From positions 17,941 to 81,940 of the forward strand of contig VXCM01005905.1 of assembly GCA_014773175.1 (NCBI GenBank): a DNA stretch of 64,000 bases, written 5' to 3'. How positions within the stretch are numbered: the first letter of the stretch is position 1; the number at the start of each line of letters is the position of its first letter. Under the pieces are notes generated by a model. That model ran no database searches and was not told the DNA's origin. It saw nothing but the letters and a program-made list of their open reading frames with translations. This document shows, piece after piece, positions 50,820 through 64,000 of the stretch. The stretch is from Lucifuga dentata. Lineage: Eukaryota; Chordata; Actinopteri; Ophidiiformes; Bythitidae. A program made the position numbers and the translations under genes.

Positions 50820-51720
50820 TAAACCTATGCCCATGACTGTTGGCATTCATGATTCCATCGGTGAACTGCACCTTCCACCCCTGATGAGCTCATGCAACCC
50901 CCCCATACCATGAGCCAAATGCCTCCATGCTTAACAGTGGGCACCAAGCACTCTTATTTGTACTCTTCTCCTGGATGCCACCAAACTCTCTGCACCGTCA
51001 GAGCCAAACAGATTTATTTTGGTCTCATCTGACCAAAGTATTGAGTCCCAGAAGATTAAGGCTTTGTCCTTGTGTAGCTCAGCAAACTTACGTCTGGCTT
51101 CCTTGTGTCTCTGCTGTAATGGCTTTCGATGAGGTGGCTGTCCACGGAGCTCTGACCTGTACAGTGTTCTCCTGATTGTACATTGTGAAACACTGGCCCC
51201 AGTGAACTCTGATGCAGCTTCAGCTATCCGTGAGGCATCATGAGTCTGTCATTCAGTGCTAGCTTAGTAACATGGCCAACAGTTCTCTGTGACAGTCTCT
51301 GAGATGCACCTGATCACTGTTTGTTGACCACTTAGCAGTACTTTTAAACCTTTGGATGACCTTCACCACAGCATTTTTGCTTATTAGCAAAGTTTTAGCA
51401 ATGGTTTTATCCCCAATTTTGCTTTTATGTAATTCAATTATTCTTTTTTTTTTTTTTTACAAATCTTCTGACAGTTCTGTCTCCCACATGAAGCCGTTTT
51501 TACTATGTCTCTTCAGAATGTTACAAAATTTGTCTTGCACAAATGTTATACCACACTATTCAAGTGTATATTGAATGAAAAGGTCACAGGTGATGTGGTT
51601 AAAACAGGCAGTGTCTGTAGTAAAGGTATTTCATCTACTGACAGATACTGCTTTGCTTTGACTAGGGGTGTACTTATTTGTGAAACTATGTTATGTAGAA
51701 GATTAGTTAATAAAAATTCT
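50820..51720 (-). mobile_element. Tc1-like DNA transposon relic
   Basis: The minus-strand translation of 51038-51003 gives LWSDETKINLFG, the hallmark Tc1 transposase motif around the second catalytic aspartate. Further decayed transposase sequence extends to both sides (for example the plus-strand string gcctccatgcttaacagtgg). The frame is broken by stops and shifts, and intact inverted ends were not located. Boundaries are approximate. Confidence 0.75.
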
Positions 51721-51956
51721 ATTTGAAATATTTTCCCAATTTCAGCTCGTGCTACAATAAAGGCTCAACAGATCGAAATGGCTATCCAACCTAGACATTG
51801 CCTACAGAATGTAAAAACTCTGTTTTTCTTACTAGTAGATAGTGCACTTACTTCTGACTGATACTGTTCCATGCACCTCAAAGGAGTCAGTGGCTCCCCT
51901 GAGTATCTCCTGTCACCATCCACACTTTTATTGTTAGTTCTTAAATGTAACATTGT

Positions 51957-51994
51957 AAAAAAAAAAAAAAAAAAANAAAAAAAAAAAAAAAAAA
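51957..51994. repeat. Poly-A with single N
   Basis: A homopolymer interrupted by N at 51976. Confidence 0.95.
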
Positions 51995-52799
51995 TTGACA
52001 AAAGATTAGATTACCCAGACTGGATCTGTACTGCACTGTCATAGTACAATGCATGCAATGCTGTACTACAGCATGTTTTAATTTAGGACAATGAGTTATG
52101 ATAACTTGTGGGTGATTAGCAGCTCACGAAAGGCTTCATATGGGACAGGGGAAATGAGAACACCTGACAGCATAGCATAATCTAATTCAACAAGACCAGA
52201 ACACCTAAATTTATCATTGTTCGCTTCACAAAATAATAATTAGTGCAGGGCTAATATGGTGCATTAAAGTCAAATATTCTATTTTAAAATGTTTTAGCAA
52301 AGTGAAATGTTGCTTTAATATATATTTAATCCTAAAATTTAAGCACTGACAACACAAAATGACATACATTGACCTGTTCAAGAGCATCACTCCTATATTT
52401 AATTTCCCTGATGAAAATAGCAGTTTGTTTTGTTATGATCATTAAATAAAGTTAAATATTAAGGTACGTAGAAAAGCTGATGTCCAGCAATATTCTCATG
52501 ACAAAATTCAATAAATAATACAATCCCAATGCCCATGGGAATTACAGATACAGAGCAACCACACTGTCTGAAAGTAGCCAGTTGTAGCTACTAAATTCTA
52601 GTCTCTCCACGCATAAACTGAGAATGCTTGGTGGTTTACGGATGGCCATAAATCCAGGAATAAACGTATGATATACTAGACATGTTATCTTTCCTCATCA
52701 GCACTGCGTGCCTCACATGGTTGACAAGTGACTTCATGTAAAAAGCCTTCGTTAGCTTTGACACAAAGCACTGGATTTACATGACTGATAATAAAGCTC

Positions 52800-53311
52800 G
52801 AAGGTGATTGGTTGAGTGCTGTCAATGTGACGGTATTCTGGTTTATGATTGGTTTAAACGCACTTCAATCCGGTGAAGTTTTACGTCTCATTCCGTGATG
52901 TGACGTTGTAAAGGAACATGGCGCTTCGGAGGAGAGGTGTTTCGTGATAGTCAGGGCAATTAATTGTTAATTTCTTTTCGCCATGTTCGTTTAAATTGCG
53001 TTAAGGTACATATATCAAATATGATCGGTCGGGAAAGGTAATCGTTCCTCTCCGTCTGTATGGACAACGGACCAACACAAGTCGAAGCGGTGTTTGCTGT
53101 CGTTAGCTGAAACTGTGAGCATTCGTATGCCAACTGTAGCTAGCTGGCTAATAGCAAGTCGCTAAACAAATTGTAAATAAACTTGTTTATATAACATACG
53201 CCTGAAAATAGATCATAAATGATTAAAGTACTTTATTTAGCACGACATAAATCTATATTTGTCCAGGACGACGTTGTAACTAGCTAACGTTTTATTAGCT
53301 AATCTAAGAGG
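52800..53311 (+). promoter_or_regulatory. lmtk2 promoter and 5' UTR
   Basis: CpG-containing segment with CRE-like TGACG sites and a YY1-like aacatggcg at about 52915-52923, lacking a TATA box. This suggests a housekeeping-type start near 52910-52950. A possible donor (AAAG|GTAATCG near 53037) hints at a spliced 5' UTR variant. Confidence 0.5.
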
Positions 53312-56300
53312 ATGAAGAGCCGTCATGGATGTGTTTTGTTGCTGGCAAGTGGGATTTTTCTGTCGGCGTTTTGGCTGTGTGAAGGTGCCCCTCTTCATTA
53401 TCCTAACACACCAGGTGAGATATTTGACTACTAATATTAAAAGCCAGCCAAGTGATTGTATCTTCAGCATAACTCGCGTCTATCAAGATGCTGAGCTACA
53501 AAATATTTCTGGGTAGCTAATATTTACTGTTTTAGTTAGCGGTTGCTAATTAGCAGCTAAAGCTAGCAACACAACCGCCTGTTTGAAGTCCTCTTTCTAA
53601 TTAGCAAAACCACTCTACAGAAACATCTACAAACTGGTTATCATTGGTTTTGTCATCGTTTTAACGTGATAGAAATGCTACGGTTAGTCGTGATCGACTG
53701 GTAAATTCATAACAATGCTAATGGGAAACATGATTTGTCTCGACTCAGCTAATTATCAGACGTAAGAAATCTCAGGACTTTCCCTCTGTACTCAGAGAAA
53801 CACTTTTGCTTTATTAGCCTTAGTGCTGTTAGACTGATTCGATGATAATCATATTAGTCTGCCTGCGTGTTGTGCCGCTTGCTGAACTTGAGTTCAGGTA
53901 TGTTAACCTTTACCTGGGGCTGGTCCACTTATTGACATCTACCTAAGTTTATGGGATAACAGAATTGATGTCGGTCTACCTGCATGGAAACTAGCTTCTT
54001 GCTTTGAAGGGCACTCTCTGATGTTGATCATTGTATCCTTTTTTAATCACAGGTCTGGTGACAAGTGTGATGTTTTGATTTAATATTATGGGATCAGTTC
54101 TAGGGAATTGTACAAATAATGTACTGTCAAGTGCCAGTTGGGGAAAAACAATACGGAGATTTGAAGGCTGTTACTTCATCCAGCCTATGATACGATATCA
54201 AATCTGAATGGTAACTAAACCTTACGAAGTTGATTCTTGCCATTGTGTCAATTTGACACTTGCTCAATTCAGAATCAGAAACAGGGAGGGGATTATTATA
54301 AATATCAGCAGCCAGCCAGCAGCTCTGGTTTGGATGTTAATGGGAGACAAGTGTGGATGCCATAAATCACTTTGTTGCAACTGAATGTTTTTTGAGTGTG
54401 TGTGTTTGTGTTTTCTGTCTGTGGTGCACTTTCTTGCAGCAGGAGGCTAAATGGTCTCTTGTATACAGCCTGATCCTGGTGAGAAATGAGCAAATGACGA
54501 TTAGATGCTGTAGTGGAGGTTGGTAATGTGTAACACATTCCAATCTTATCAACACCAGTCAATCATTAGCGACACCAATGTTTGCTTAATCATAATACAG
54601 TTTACAGGAAAGTGATGTAGCAATATGAGCATGCTTTTTTTTATGCTTTTATTACATAGCAACCCGTGCTTTGTCCCACTTATTCAGTCTTCATCAGGGA
54701 CCGGCATGTAGATATTGTAGCATCCTTAATTGTCTAAAGTTTTTCAGTTAAATGTAAGAACTGTGAGATCACACTTCAGTAAGCGAGCCAGTCAGTTGTA
54801 TAGCTCGTCTGTAAGTTCTTTGTGTTGTCTTTAACAACAAACATGTAGATTCCAAGCTTTTAGCAGTAGTGTCAACATTTTAACTTTGCAAACAGCCAGG
54901 AGATAGTGGGAAGTCTGTCGCTGTGGCACACTCAGCATTTGTTTCTGTTAGCAGCGTGGACAGTGGCCTCAGCCTTATCGTGCGCCGCTCAGCATTTCAT
55001 TGAAATGCTCCATGTTGTTGAGGATACTGTTTTCACAAATTGTCCTGTTCAAGGCCCCAGTCAGATGTTTTAAAATAACCAGAGAGCATTTGCTGAATTT
55101 CACCGTTATTTTGGGATGCTTTCCCAAGGAGTGCTTCATTTTACATCATTGACATCAAACTAATATTTTTTTAAATCGTGGCATTATGCCGTAAAGGAGA
55201 ATGCACGTTGATGTTGCTACAAGTAAGGCAAGTGATGCCTTCTAGCTGCATTCTGCCACCTTCCAACAGTGTTTGGTTTTCAACACAGTTTTGAAAATAG
55301 ACACATTTTGGTGATTCCGAATTAAACTAGTCTTCTTTGCCATTGGCTATATTTAAGAGAAAATGTAAACTCAGATCTTATTAAAATTGAAGTAATCTTT
55401 TTAGACACTTTTAACAATTGATGGTGTCAGAAACCTGAGTTTGTTCATTACATTGGTACTGAGCAATCAAGGCTGACTGTATTTCATAAGAACCCCCATC
55501 TTAGCAGAACACAAACATGTTGGACAGCCGGACAGCATCCTCCATTCTGTATTAAACCAAAAGCAGAGCCATTGACTGTTGTGCACACAAGCGGATGGGT
55601 GAAACCTGCAAAAAATGGGTCAGCTCCTCCTCTGTGTGAATGCCTACTGAAATATGCAGTGGAACTGAAATAAGACCTGGCCAGTCCCTGACGTGTTGGT
55701 CCCAAAAACCAGTTGATTCCTTTCATGGGGCCTGCCAAATCATAATATGAACCCATGACTCAGATAAGGCCCAAGTCAGGGGACCTGATCCCATGCAGAG
55801 ATACCGTGACCCAGCTCCTGCTTTTTGTCTCACTTATTATACTGTGGTCTCCCTGGGTGTCATGTACTACCTGGAATCCTGTCACTTAGCTGAAGCAGAC
55901 AGGGAGCTTTACATCTCAAAGCAATGCAGCCAGATGACTTTCATGAGATTGTTATAAAGTAAAGCTTTGACTTTGGAATCTAATAGCGCCTGGCAATGAC
56001 AAATGTTTTGGTTATACTTTAACCCCACTTGTATAAAATCTCTCAGGATAATTGCCCCACATGATTGGTTTTGGACCTGAATGTGGCACTAGGATATTAA
56101 GTTGGGGTTTATGAATAGCTCGGCCTCTGTTTCAGGATACTTGGAAGGCTTGTAAATCTACCGCACAGTCTATTGTTTACCTTTATGGTGTTTCAGAGGT
56201 TTGATGTAAGCATAAACTGCAAAGTGCCTGCAGGTTTTCTTCTAACAAGTTTACTGTGTAAACTCTTACACTGACAAAACGTGACAAAAAAAGCAAAAAA

Positions 56301-59300
56301 AAAAAAAAAAAAAANAAAAAAAAAAAAAAAAAAACTACTGAGGGAAATTTCAGAGCAAACCTCTAACTTTGGTGAAATAATTAACTAACTGACGTACATT
56401 AAGTTTCTACCTTCATGAATGACTTCATGAGATGACTTTACATTAAAAGCTCTCTTCGCTTTGCTGGACGGTGCTTTACTTTATCTGCAGGAGGTACTGA
56501 GTTAGCACACCTGCTAACGCCACAAAACATCTCTCTCTCCCTCTCTCTCTAGTTCTGCATTGCTTGTGCTCAGTCATTTTTTTTCCAGTTCTGATTTTAG
56601 GCAGCTTAACAACGCTTATGTGGACCACCTACATTTCACAATTTTTTTTTTATTCCTCCTGATTCCTCGGCCCTTTCTGTGGAAGTGTCAAACATGTAGT
56701 ATCTTGAGACCATAACTCAGTAAGAACCGGTCATGTATTCTGGCTTTTGAGGAGTTGAAAGAGATTTCTTAGCTCACACACATTAAAGCTCAGGTTTTGT
56801 GGGTTTGGCTGATTAGACTTTTTTATCAGCTCGAAAAGGGCGAAGCTGCGCTGGGAGTTTGCTGACATCACCAAACGTCATAAAGGAATAAAGGTGGAAG
56901 TTGTCTTGCCCAAACAGGTGAAGCAAACCGAACAGGAGTGTCAGGGAGAGATGTGTGTGTGTGTGTGTGTGTGTGTATACACACCCATATTGTTTAAAGC
57001 AGAGTTCTATTCAGCCAGAATAAGTGCAAACACCTTGTGCTTGTTCCATGGGTGCGTAGGGGCTGTAGCAATAGCATTTGGATTGAGCTGGTGTCCTTGA
57101 TGCAATTTTATTGTAGCTTTCTCAGTCCTATCTCGTGAAGTCAGTGCGTTTGATGCTCGCTAAGCTAATTTGAGCCATTTAATCAGTCAGCATGAGTTCT
57201 CCTTTTCTTTCTCCCTTTTATCTCTGTATCAGACAGGAATTGTCTTAACTCTAAATAGCCCCTTTTCACGGCAGACATATTGGTTTGTCATTCCAGGAAA
57301 AGCACAGGTGTAACTAATAACAATAGTAATTGCTCTGTTCCATTTAGGTGTGCCAGTAAGCCAGAATGCTCAATACCGAGACCTGGCACAGGTACATCTG
57401 AATGGAATGCAGCCCATGAGAACTGCAACCCCAGCTATGAGACAGCCCAGTGTTAGGGAATTAATGAGAGCTAAGGTGATAAAATGCAAGTTGGGAAATA
57501 GTTTGGCTAACTGTAGCAAGCTTATCTTCATTTAGAACTACGTCCACTTGGCCACACTACTGACTGTGGACCCCATTTAATTTTTAATTCCTCTTCACAT
57601 TAATATTTCACTCGAGACAGTTTACTGTTTCAGTCTTTAGCACAGGGAGAAGTGTGTGTGTTTGAGATAAATCAATGTTGAAAATCAAAGACATCACATA
57701 AGGATAGACAGTATCAGTGCTGTCTGAGATTTTAACTATTCACAATTTGCATCAAATGCTAAATTGCCATTTCCTCACATATGCAAAACAAATAGTCAAA
57801 GTATAGTGCCCAATCTCAACTTAAAAACTTGAAACTAATTTACAAATTTGAAACCATTTTACATACTGAAACCCATTTAGCGTCCATCTGTTAGCAGCTT
57901 TTTTTTTTTTTTTTTTTTTTGGGAGTCATTGTTATTTTCTCACAGGCTGGTTCACCTGATGAATCATTTCTATCCATTTTTGTCAATATATTGGTGTGCT
58001 GTGCCAGACATGAAATTCAAATCTCAATTGTAGCTGACAGTTTGGATCATGTCTAAAGCTTCCTGGGGAATTCCATGTGATTACCACTCATCCATTCTCT
58101 GATGGACTTTGCTGCTGGCCGCTTCTGACCGGACTTCACTCTGGTAGCAGTATTATTGCTTAGCCTGTCGGCCTCCTTCGTAGTATCTGCAAACTGTTCC
58201 CTCAGATTTATTTCTAAGTGATATTTTATTAATGAGCAGTTTTGTTGGCAGCAAGATAGAAAGCTGAGTGAAGGAATATGAGTACACATGCACTTTCACT
58301 CCATTCACACCCTATGTACTGTACACTGTGCTGACATGATGTAACTGACTGAGTTTATGTTTCCATTCATTTAAATAATCTAATAATGACACCAAAAAAA
58401 TGACAAGTTGTAATAAAATCTAAGAAAATCCAGACTGGATGAAAAAAGTGGTTTAGTGATGATTCAGTGCATAGAAACTTAATGCATGTTGTAGGTTGGA
58501 CAGTATCACTTGTGGTATATGCTAAAGGAGCATGTAGCAGTGTCATTTTCTTCCCACCATCGCTACCTACATAAAAAGCAGATCATTCAGCAAATCTTGC
58601 AGCAGACATTCCGCAATTTGACAATTTGCAATTTGACACAGAAAAAAACAACAACAACAAAAAAAAATAAAAGAAAGGGCTATAAGTAGGAATGAATAAA
58701 TCTTATGTCTTTTGCCAAAGTGACCAGTAGTTAAATTTTTTTAAGTGGATGCTGAGAGACAGGACAACATTTAAGAGATAAGGTAGACATGTGGTAAAAG
58801 AGAATACAATGGCAGGTTCACATTCCAACACAATTAAGTGGAGCTTTCACCAGAATTGCTGAATGCCTGGTTGAGTGTATGATCTTGATAAAAAGCAGCC
58901 TTTCATATATTTAGGTCGTAGATCATTGATTTGATTTTATAGAAGAAACAAATTTACTGTTGTATCTAAAAAGACGTACAAACATGGATCTTTGAAAGCA
59001 ACACTTTACCCTAACAACAGACTGTTTGCTGCTGTGGACAGTATCAACAATATTAGTAAAGTTCCAGGAAGTACTTATACTGTGTGAAAATTCCCTGACT
59101 GCTACCAGGCTAACGTACATGCTAACTTACAAGACACAATGTCACTGACATTTCAAAGGTGTCTTGTAGCTGTCATGACATGACACAATCCAGTGCTGCC
59201 AACTATGTGTGTAACACATTGTTGAAGTCTGTAGTGAAGCAGAACAGCTCTGTGGCAGTTGAAAAGGATAACCCTTTTGGATATAAACAATATAATGTGG

Positions 59301-62300
59301 CTGTTGATAGAATTTGTGACTCACACACTTAGCACCTACTTAGCACCGCCCAATGGCAAAATCAAAATCTGATATAAATAGCGTTCAAAGCGAGAGATGC
59401 CTTATTCAACCAACTTAATTAACAGCTGCAACACAATAGCTATTTATATTCCTTAAGTACACATTTTATCGGATTATGATTGGGCAACGATAGCCAGTTT
59501 CAGCGTGTGAAGTGGTCTCTAGAGCAAAAATGGTTTCACTGATGTTAGAATGTAAAAAGTGGTAGTTGTCAGAGTAGTGAGAGAGCAGCTGAGCGGTGCA
59601 GTGGGGGGTCGGATGCCGTCAGCAGTGATGTGAACTGCTGTGCCAGCAGCACGGACAACGTTCACTATCAACACTTCTGCACCAGCTTCTGAAACGTTCT
59701 GAAAACGTCTCTCTGATAGGGTGAAGGGGAACCAAGGTTGGCTGATCTCTTGTGGAGTCACAGTTATTGAATGGTTGATCATATTAATATTTTTAGATGA
59801 TTCGCCTCATTTTGTGTTCTGCTACAGCTTGATATCTGCTCTGATTGCACTGTAGCTGATTATGAACTGCAGCTATGCCTTGAAGGAATAGCAGGGAATT
59901 CCTGTTTTCGAGCTAAAATCTACCTTTCATATGAGTCGATCTAATAAAAGAGCCAATTCACAGTTGATGTACTGCAATTAGACAAACATGTCATGCTTGT
60001 GAGACAACAAGTGCAAATAACGATTCAGCATAAGTTCTGTGGATGACCTAAATGAATGTCTGCATTTTCTTTTTCAGGTGGGAGCACGAAGGACACGTCG
60101 TCTGTCTCTCTCTACCTGTCACTGGTGGTGTCACTGACAGTGCTTGTGGCGTTGGTGGTGCTGCTGGTGAACTGTGTGACCTGCTGCAAGGAAAGAGAGA
60201 TTAACTTTAAGGTGAAAGACCTGCTCCTATGTAGGCTGGAACCCTCTGAGGTTCTGTTTTCATCTGAATAAATGAGAATAATATTCTGCTCCTAATGTTC
60301 GTGGCTTCAGGAGTTTGAGGACCACTTTGATGATGAGATTGACTTCACCCCGCCGGCAGAGGACACACCATCCATTCAGTCCCCAGCTGAAGTGTACACC
60401 CTTGCTGTGTCTCCTGTGGCCCTACCTGGACCCCCACACCTCCAGCCTCCTCCCCGCATCACAGGTCTAATACTACATCTGATTTTGGTTTTCTTAGAGT
60501 AAGAACAAAAGCTGTAACGCTTGATGTTTCAAATGTTATCTGAAATTGGAGTGGTCATAATTTTTCTCTGTAGCATCTCCATTTTAATTTCCTCCAGACT
60601 GATCTTGTGTGAATCTCTGCTTTCCAGGATGAATTATTGAAATCCAAAGTGTTGTTTCAGTACCAAATAGAGTACTTGATTTGGTGACAAATGACACACC
60701 ATTGTTTTTTTTTTTTTTTTTNACCTCCAAAGACATGCATGTCAGGTGAATTGGGAACTCTAAATTGCCCGTAGATGTGAATGAGAGCATGAATATGTTT
60801 GTCTGTCTCTGTGTCAGCCCTGCAATAGACTGGCGATCTGTCCAAGGTGTACCCCGCCTCTCGCCCTATGACCGCTGGGATAGGCTCCAGCCCCCCCGTG
60901 ACCCTCAACAGGACAAACGGGTTTAGAAAATGGCTGGAGAAAAATGGATGGAGCATTAATAGTCGTTTGGATGAACCTTTAAAGTCTTTGTAGTTGTGAG
61001 CAGATGCCACTTTTTAGGTGAAATTTGCCATCTGCGTGGTCTTAACTACCCCTGTGTTATTCTGTGATTGGCTTCTCAGAGGAATCCACAAGCAGGCAGG
61101 TGGCACGCCACAGTCTGAGTTACATCCAGGAGATTGGCAATGGGTGGTTTGGCCAGGTAGGTTTTGTCATGAACTATATCTCATTAAAACTTAAATAGTA
61201 CAGAAATCCTCAACTGCAGACGGGTTAGGTTTATGAATTAGAGTTAGGGTTAGGATTAATTGTTGATCCCAACCAGAGATCTGGTATGAATCTTGTGTGT
61301 ATGCAAGTATTCTTTATTTGAGTTTATGTTCAGTGTTGATTATCAATGCAAGAAGTGTGTATGGTCTTCATACAGCACAGAATTATGAACACACACACAT
61401 ACAGTAGAGTGAAAAGTGAGGGTGTAGAGGTTGGGTGGTGGATGGATGTCTCAGGATTTAGCTTCAACACTTGTGGTCCACATTTGTGTCCCGTCTCATA
61501 CCAGTAGCCAGCGCTTCGATTTTTTTTTTTTTTATTATTATTATTAATCATGACACGTATTCTCATTTTTCTTAGACCTGTAATAAATTGGCCAAATGCT
61601 GTTTGTGAATGTTCTGCAGGTTCGTTCAATACGAATAATTTAGCTAATCTGTTAAGGTTGAAAATATCTTTTTTTTGGACCTCAACATGACTTTAAATCT
61701 CTCTGTTGATTAAATTGTAAATCTTCACACCATAATGCTCTAAGAGGAATTAGTAGGCAGTTTTCATTTTGATAATTATGTTAAAAAAACAAACAAAAAA
61801 AAAAAAAGAAAAATCAGTGGTTCATGTTTAAACTCCTTCATTTCTTATATGGAAAATCTGAACAAATTAGTCCCAGTCTGCTACATTATACTGCTGCTCT
61901 ATTTTTATGTTATGAGCTGGTGAGAGAGATCAGAACACACCCAGTAATATGGATGTACCGCCTCATGACAGTGTAGCATAACTATAATTACAGAATGCAA
62001 GTCTAATTATTAAATGCTCCAGACTAGCATTCATAACAACCACAACCCCAGTAACTTAGATGACTCATTGTGGATCAATACTTGTCTTTCTACCAACATT
62101 CTTAGTAAAGCCTTTGAATTTTACCCCACTGCTGTGGCGAGAACGCTAATGGTATTATTTAAGTTTTTAACCCTTAATGATAATCTAACACACAACAGAT
62201 TGTAACAGAGGAAACATTACAGTCATGAGTGCGTCTCAATATTGCATTTAAAAAATGTTTTGTTGCAAAATCATCACTGAAATCTATGATCACGGCTTCA

Positions 62301-64000
62301 GGTTGAGGTTAGACGGGTTAGGGTTAAGGTTATACAGAATGTAGCAAACCTCCTGTCATTTTGTCTTGGATGTTGTTAGCCATATGGTCAAGGGAGATTT
62401 TTTATTTACTCACTAAAAGTGATAACTGAGACTGCTGACACTCTCCTGAAATAGCTGAGGGTCTAAGTGGAGAAAAAACCTGGCTTACTCGTGAATTTCG
62501 GGCACGTCCCACACAAGAGTGTCTGGATTTTATTCCAACCAAATGCTGCGCTAATGAACACAATTTACAGCCCATCTTATCTGGAAGCAGAAAGATTCAG
62601 GCTTTATTTCTTTACTTAACTGTCTTTGGCCAGTTTTAATAGCGGTGAAAGCTCTGTTATATAGTTGTCATTATTCAGCAGTTTGGTTTTAAATTTACTG
62701 GTGTTTAGAAATATACAGCATATGTACTTGGCATGACAGTGGTCAGATGATTTGTTTTGTTTGTACATTAAACATATCTCATATATTATTGTATGTAATG
62801 TCTAATAATCAGCTATGAATAAAAATAATGAAATACGATAACATAATTCTTAATTTTTGTGGGGTTGTTCACATGGAATTAATATTATTATTAGTTCTTC
62901 CATGTCTTCTACATTATTTACTCTTCTTTGTCTTTAGCTTATCAATAAAATCAGCAGCTGTAATGTTAGGTTAGTGTTTGGTCGAACAGCAAAGTGGGTA
63001 AATCGTGGCTGGGTAAATCATTATGTGCTGCTTTTTCTTAGAAGCAGCTGAAGTCAGCAGCATTACTGGCTGACTTTCTCCTCCGACTGTTTTACACACA
63101 GATTCCCTGACCCTCTTTTCCCTGCTCCACTAAACACTCACTATTGGGGAGAAATGAACAAGTTCTGCACATAAATCCTCCACCTGTCCTCTGGAAAACC
63201 CGTCCCTTCCCCATTTTTCACATCTGTTCCCTTGAGATTTTCACCATCTTGCCATCTCTTGACCTTTTTTGAAGAGATACTTATGGAATCAGATGAACAA
63301 ATGCTGTTTCCTGTTTCTTGCCTCGTCTAAAATGTGCTGATGTATTATCAGGTCCTGCTCAGTGAGATCTACTCAGATCCAGGTGCAGCAAGAGTTGTGG
63401 TGAAGGAGCTAAAAGCTAATGCTAGTGCAAAGGAGCAGAATGACTTCCTACAACAGGGGGATCCTTACAGGTAAACATTTTTTTTTCCCTTAATGGTGTT
63501 ATTTTACATTTACTTGGGTTACATCTTCAATATTGTCAGGTGGAATGGGATTATGGAAACTGTAAATTGGTGTTATATACGCATATGTCTTCACTGTCAC
63601 AGTATGGCTTCCTGTAAGCAGCACCCTCTACCTTTCCTCTTGCATGTTGCATTAGACTCAATCTGTTCTCAAATTTTGTCTTGACAGAGTGCTGCAGCAC
63701 CCGAACATCCTGCAGTGCTTGGGACAGTGTGTTGAGGCCATTCCCTTCCTTTTGGTGTTTGAATACTGTGAGATGGTAAGTGACCACTTTCAAAATGCAA
63801 AAAAAAAAAAAANAAAAAAAAAAAAAAGAAAAAGCGAACTCTAATAATATATGCACAAAATGCACTCAGTCATTAAAATTTTTACATTGAGATCAAAATA
63901 TGTAGAAACCTGAATGACACCCTATTTGTTTTTAATTTAGGTGTGCTGATCTGTGTTGAAAACCAATAACCGATATAACAGTAAATAATGGAAAACTCCC
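53312..64000 (+). CDS. lmtk2: Lemur tyrosine kinase 2, 5' six coding exons (partial)
   Basis: Membrane-anchored kinase of endosomal traffic. Coding exons are 53312-53414, 60078-60211, 60311-60464, 61080-61156, 63352-63470 and 63688-63775, all GT-AG with matching phases. Exon 1 encodes a signal peptide ([19 protein letters not shown]). Exon 2 has a membrane span ([20 protein letters not shown]) followed by CVTCCKE. Exon 3 carries the LMTK-family acidic segment [20 protein letters not shown]. Exon 4 has the conserved [16 protein letters not shown] glycine loop. Exon 5 supplies the beta-3 lysine (VVVKEL) and exon 6 [20 protein letters not shown] up to the hinge. The [12 protein letters not shown] block and kinase start match LMTK2 better than AATK or LMTK3. 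The gene runs off the right edge. Confidence 0.93.
53415..60077. other. lmtk2 intron 1
   Basis: 6.7-kb intron. It contains a poly-A run with N at about 56297-56334, a GT repeat (about 56953-56976) and a poly-T run (about 57899-57920). It also contains an orphan frame at 57350-57535 discussed in the findings. Otherwise nothing recognised. Confidence 0.75.
60723..60951 (+). mobile_element. 3' body of a fish SINE/L2 element
   Basis: Carries the strings aaagacatgcatgtcaggtg, gcaatagactggcgatctgt, gggataggctccagcccccc and ggacaaacgggtttagaaaa, in the order of a very widespread fish retroposon 3' half, ending in an ATGG-type tail. It sits in lmtk2 intron 3 behind a poly-T join with N at 60722. The same terminal string ends the fragment at 6421. 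Confidence 0.75.
63800..63827. repeat. Poly-A with single N
   Basis: A homopolymer interrupted by N at 63813, in the intron after lmtk2 exon 6. No further exon is seen in the last 225 bp. Confidence 0.95.

Larger units (their letters stand above)
50001..52799. other. Intergenic: LINE relic to lmtk2 promoter
   Basis: Holds the Tc1-like relic (about 50820-51720), a short CCCTAC tandem repeat (about 50780-50820) and a poly-A run with N (51957-51994). No gene recognised. Confidence 0.6.

Noticed and set aside
55484..55756. 90-codon minus-strand frame in lmtk2 intron 1
   Set aside because: No recognisable domain, splice context or conservation evidence.

Overview
This is vertebrate nuclear DNA. 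The genes are split into small exons with GT-AG introns, and microsatellites are very dense (TG, GA, GATA, GAAA, AAT). There are teleost-style SINE/L2, Tc1 and hAT repeats, and a tandem cluster of parvalbumin genes. Together these point to a ray-finned (teleost) fish. Six genes with clear vertebrate orthologues or families can be read exon by exon, plus one transposase-derived gene, one tRNA gene, several retroelement and DNA-transposon relics, and assembly gaps.

Layout. 1-9867 (minus): the first three coding exons of a type I TARP / calcium-channel gamma subunit gene, closest to cacng4; exon 4 lies off the left edge. 12734-14964 (plus): a two-exon hAT-transposase/ZBED-type gene with an intact reading frame. 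18218-20775 (minus): a complete four-exon aimp2, encoding the multisynthetase-complex scaffold p38. 20936-30249: a gene-poor stretch with a decayed 28S rRNA fragment, two long hairpins and a tRNA-derived SINE. 30523-48010 (minus): four parvalbumin/oncomodulin genes in tandem, all on the same strand and with matching exon lengths. A tRNA-Gln(CUG) gene lies between the first and second. 48490-51720: an L2-type LINE relic, then a Tc1-like transposon relic. 53312-64000 (plus): the 5' six coding exons of lmtk2, from the signal peptide and membrane segment into the kinase N-lobe; the gene continues past the right edge.

How the genes relate. The parvalbumins are cytosolic EF-hand Ca2+ buffers. Three of the four have a TATA box and, about 85-105 bp further upstream, a MEF2-like A/T element, which suggests shared muscle-type control. 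The first gene resembles the avian thymic/oncomodulin (CPV3) type. The fourth is more diverged and shows no TATA box. Oncomodulin genes are also near AIMP2 and LMTK2 in mammals, so the order aimp2 - parvalbumin cluster - lmtk2 looks like a conserved neighbourhood. I see no operon-like or defence-type novel system. The most useful unusual points are the shared promoter architecture, an artefactual exon duplication around single-N joins, the 28S-derived relic, and several near-perfect hairpins of unknown origin.
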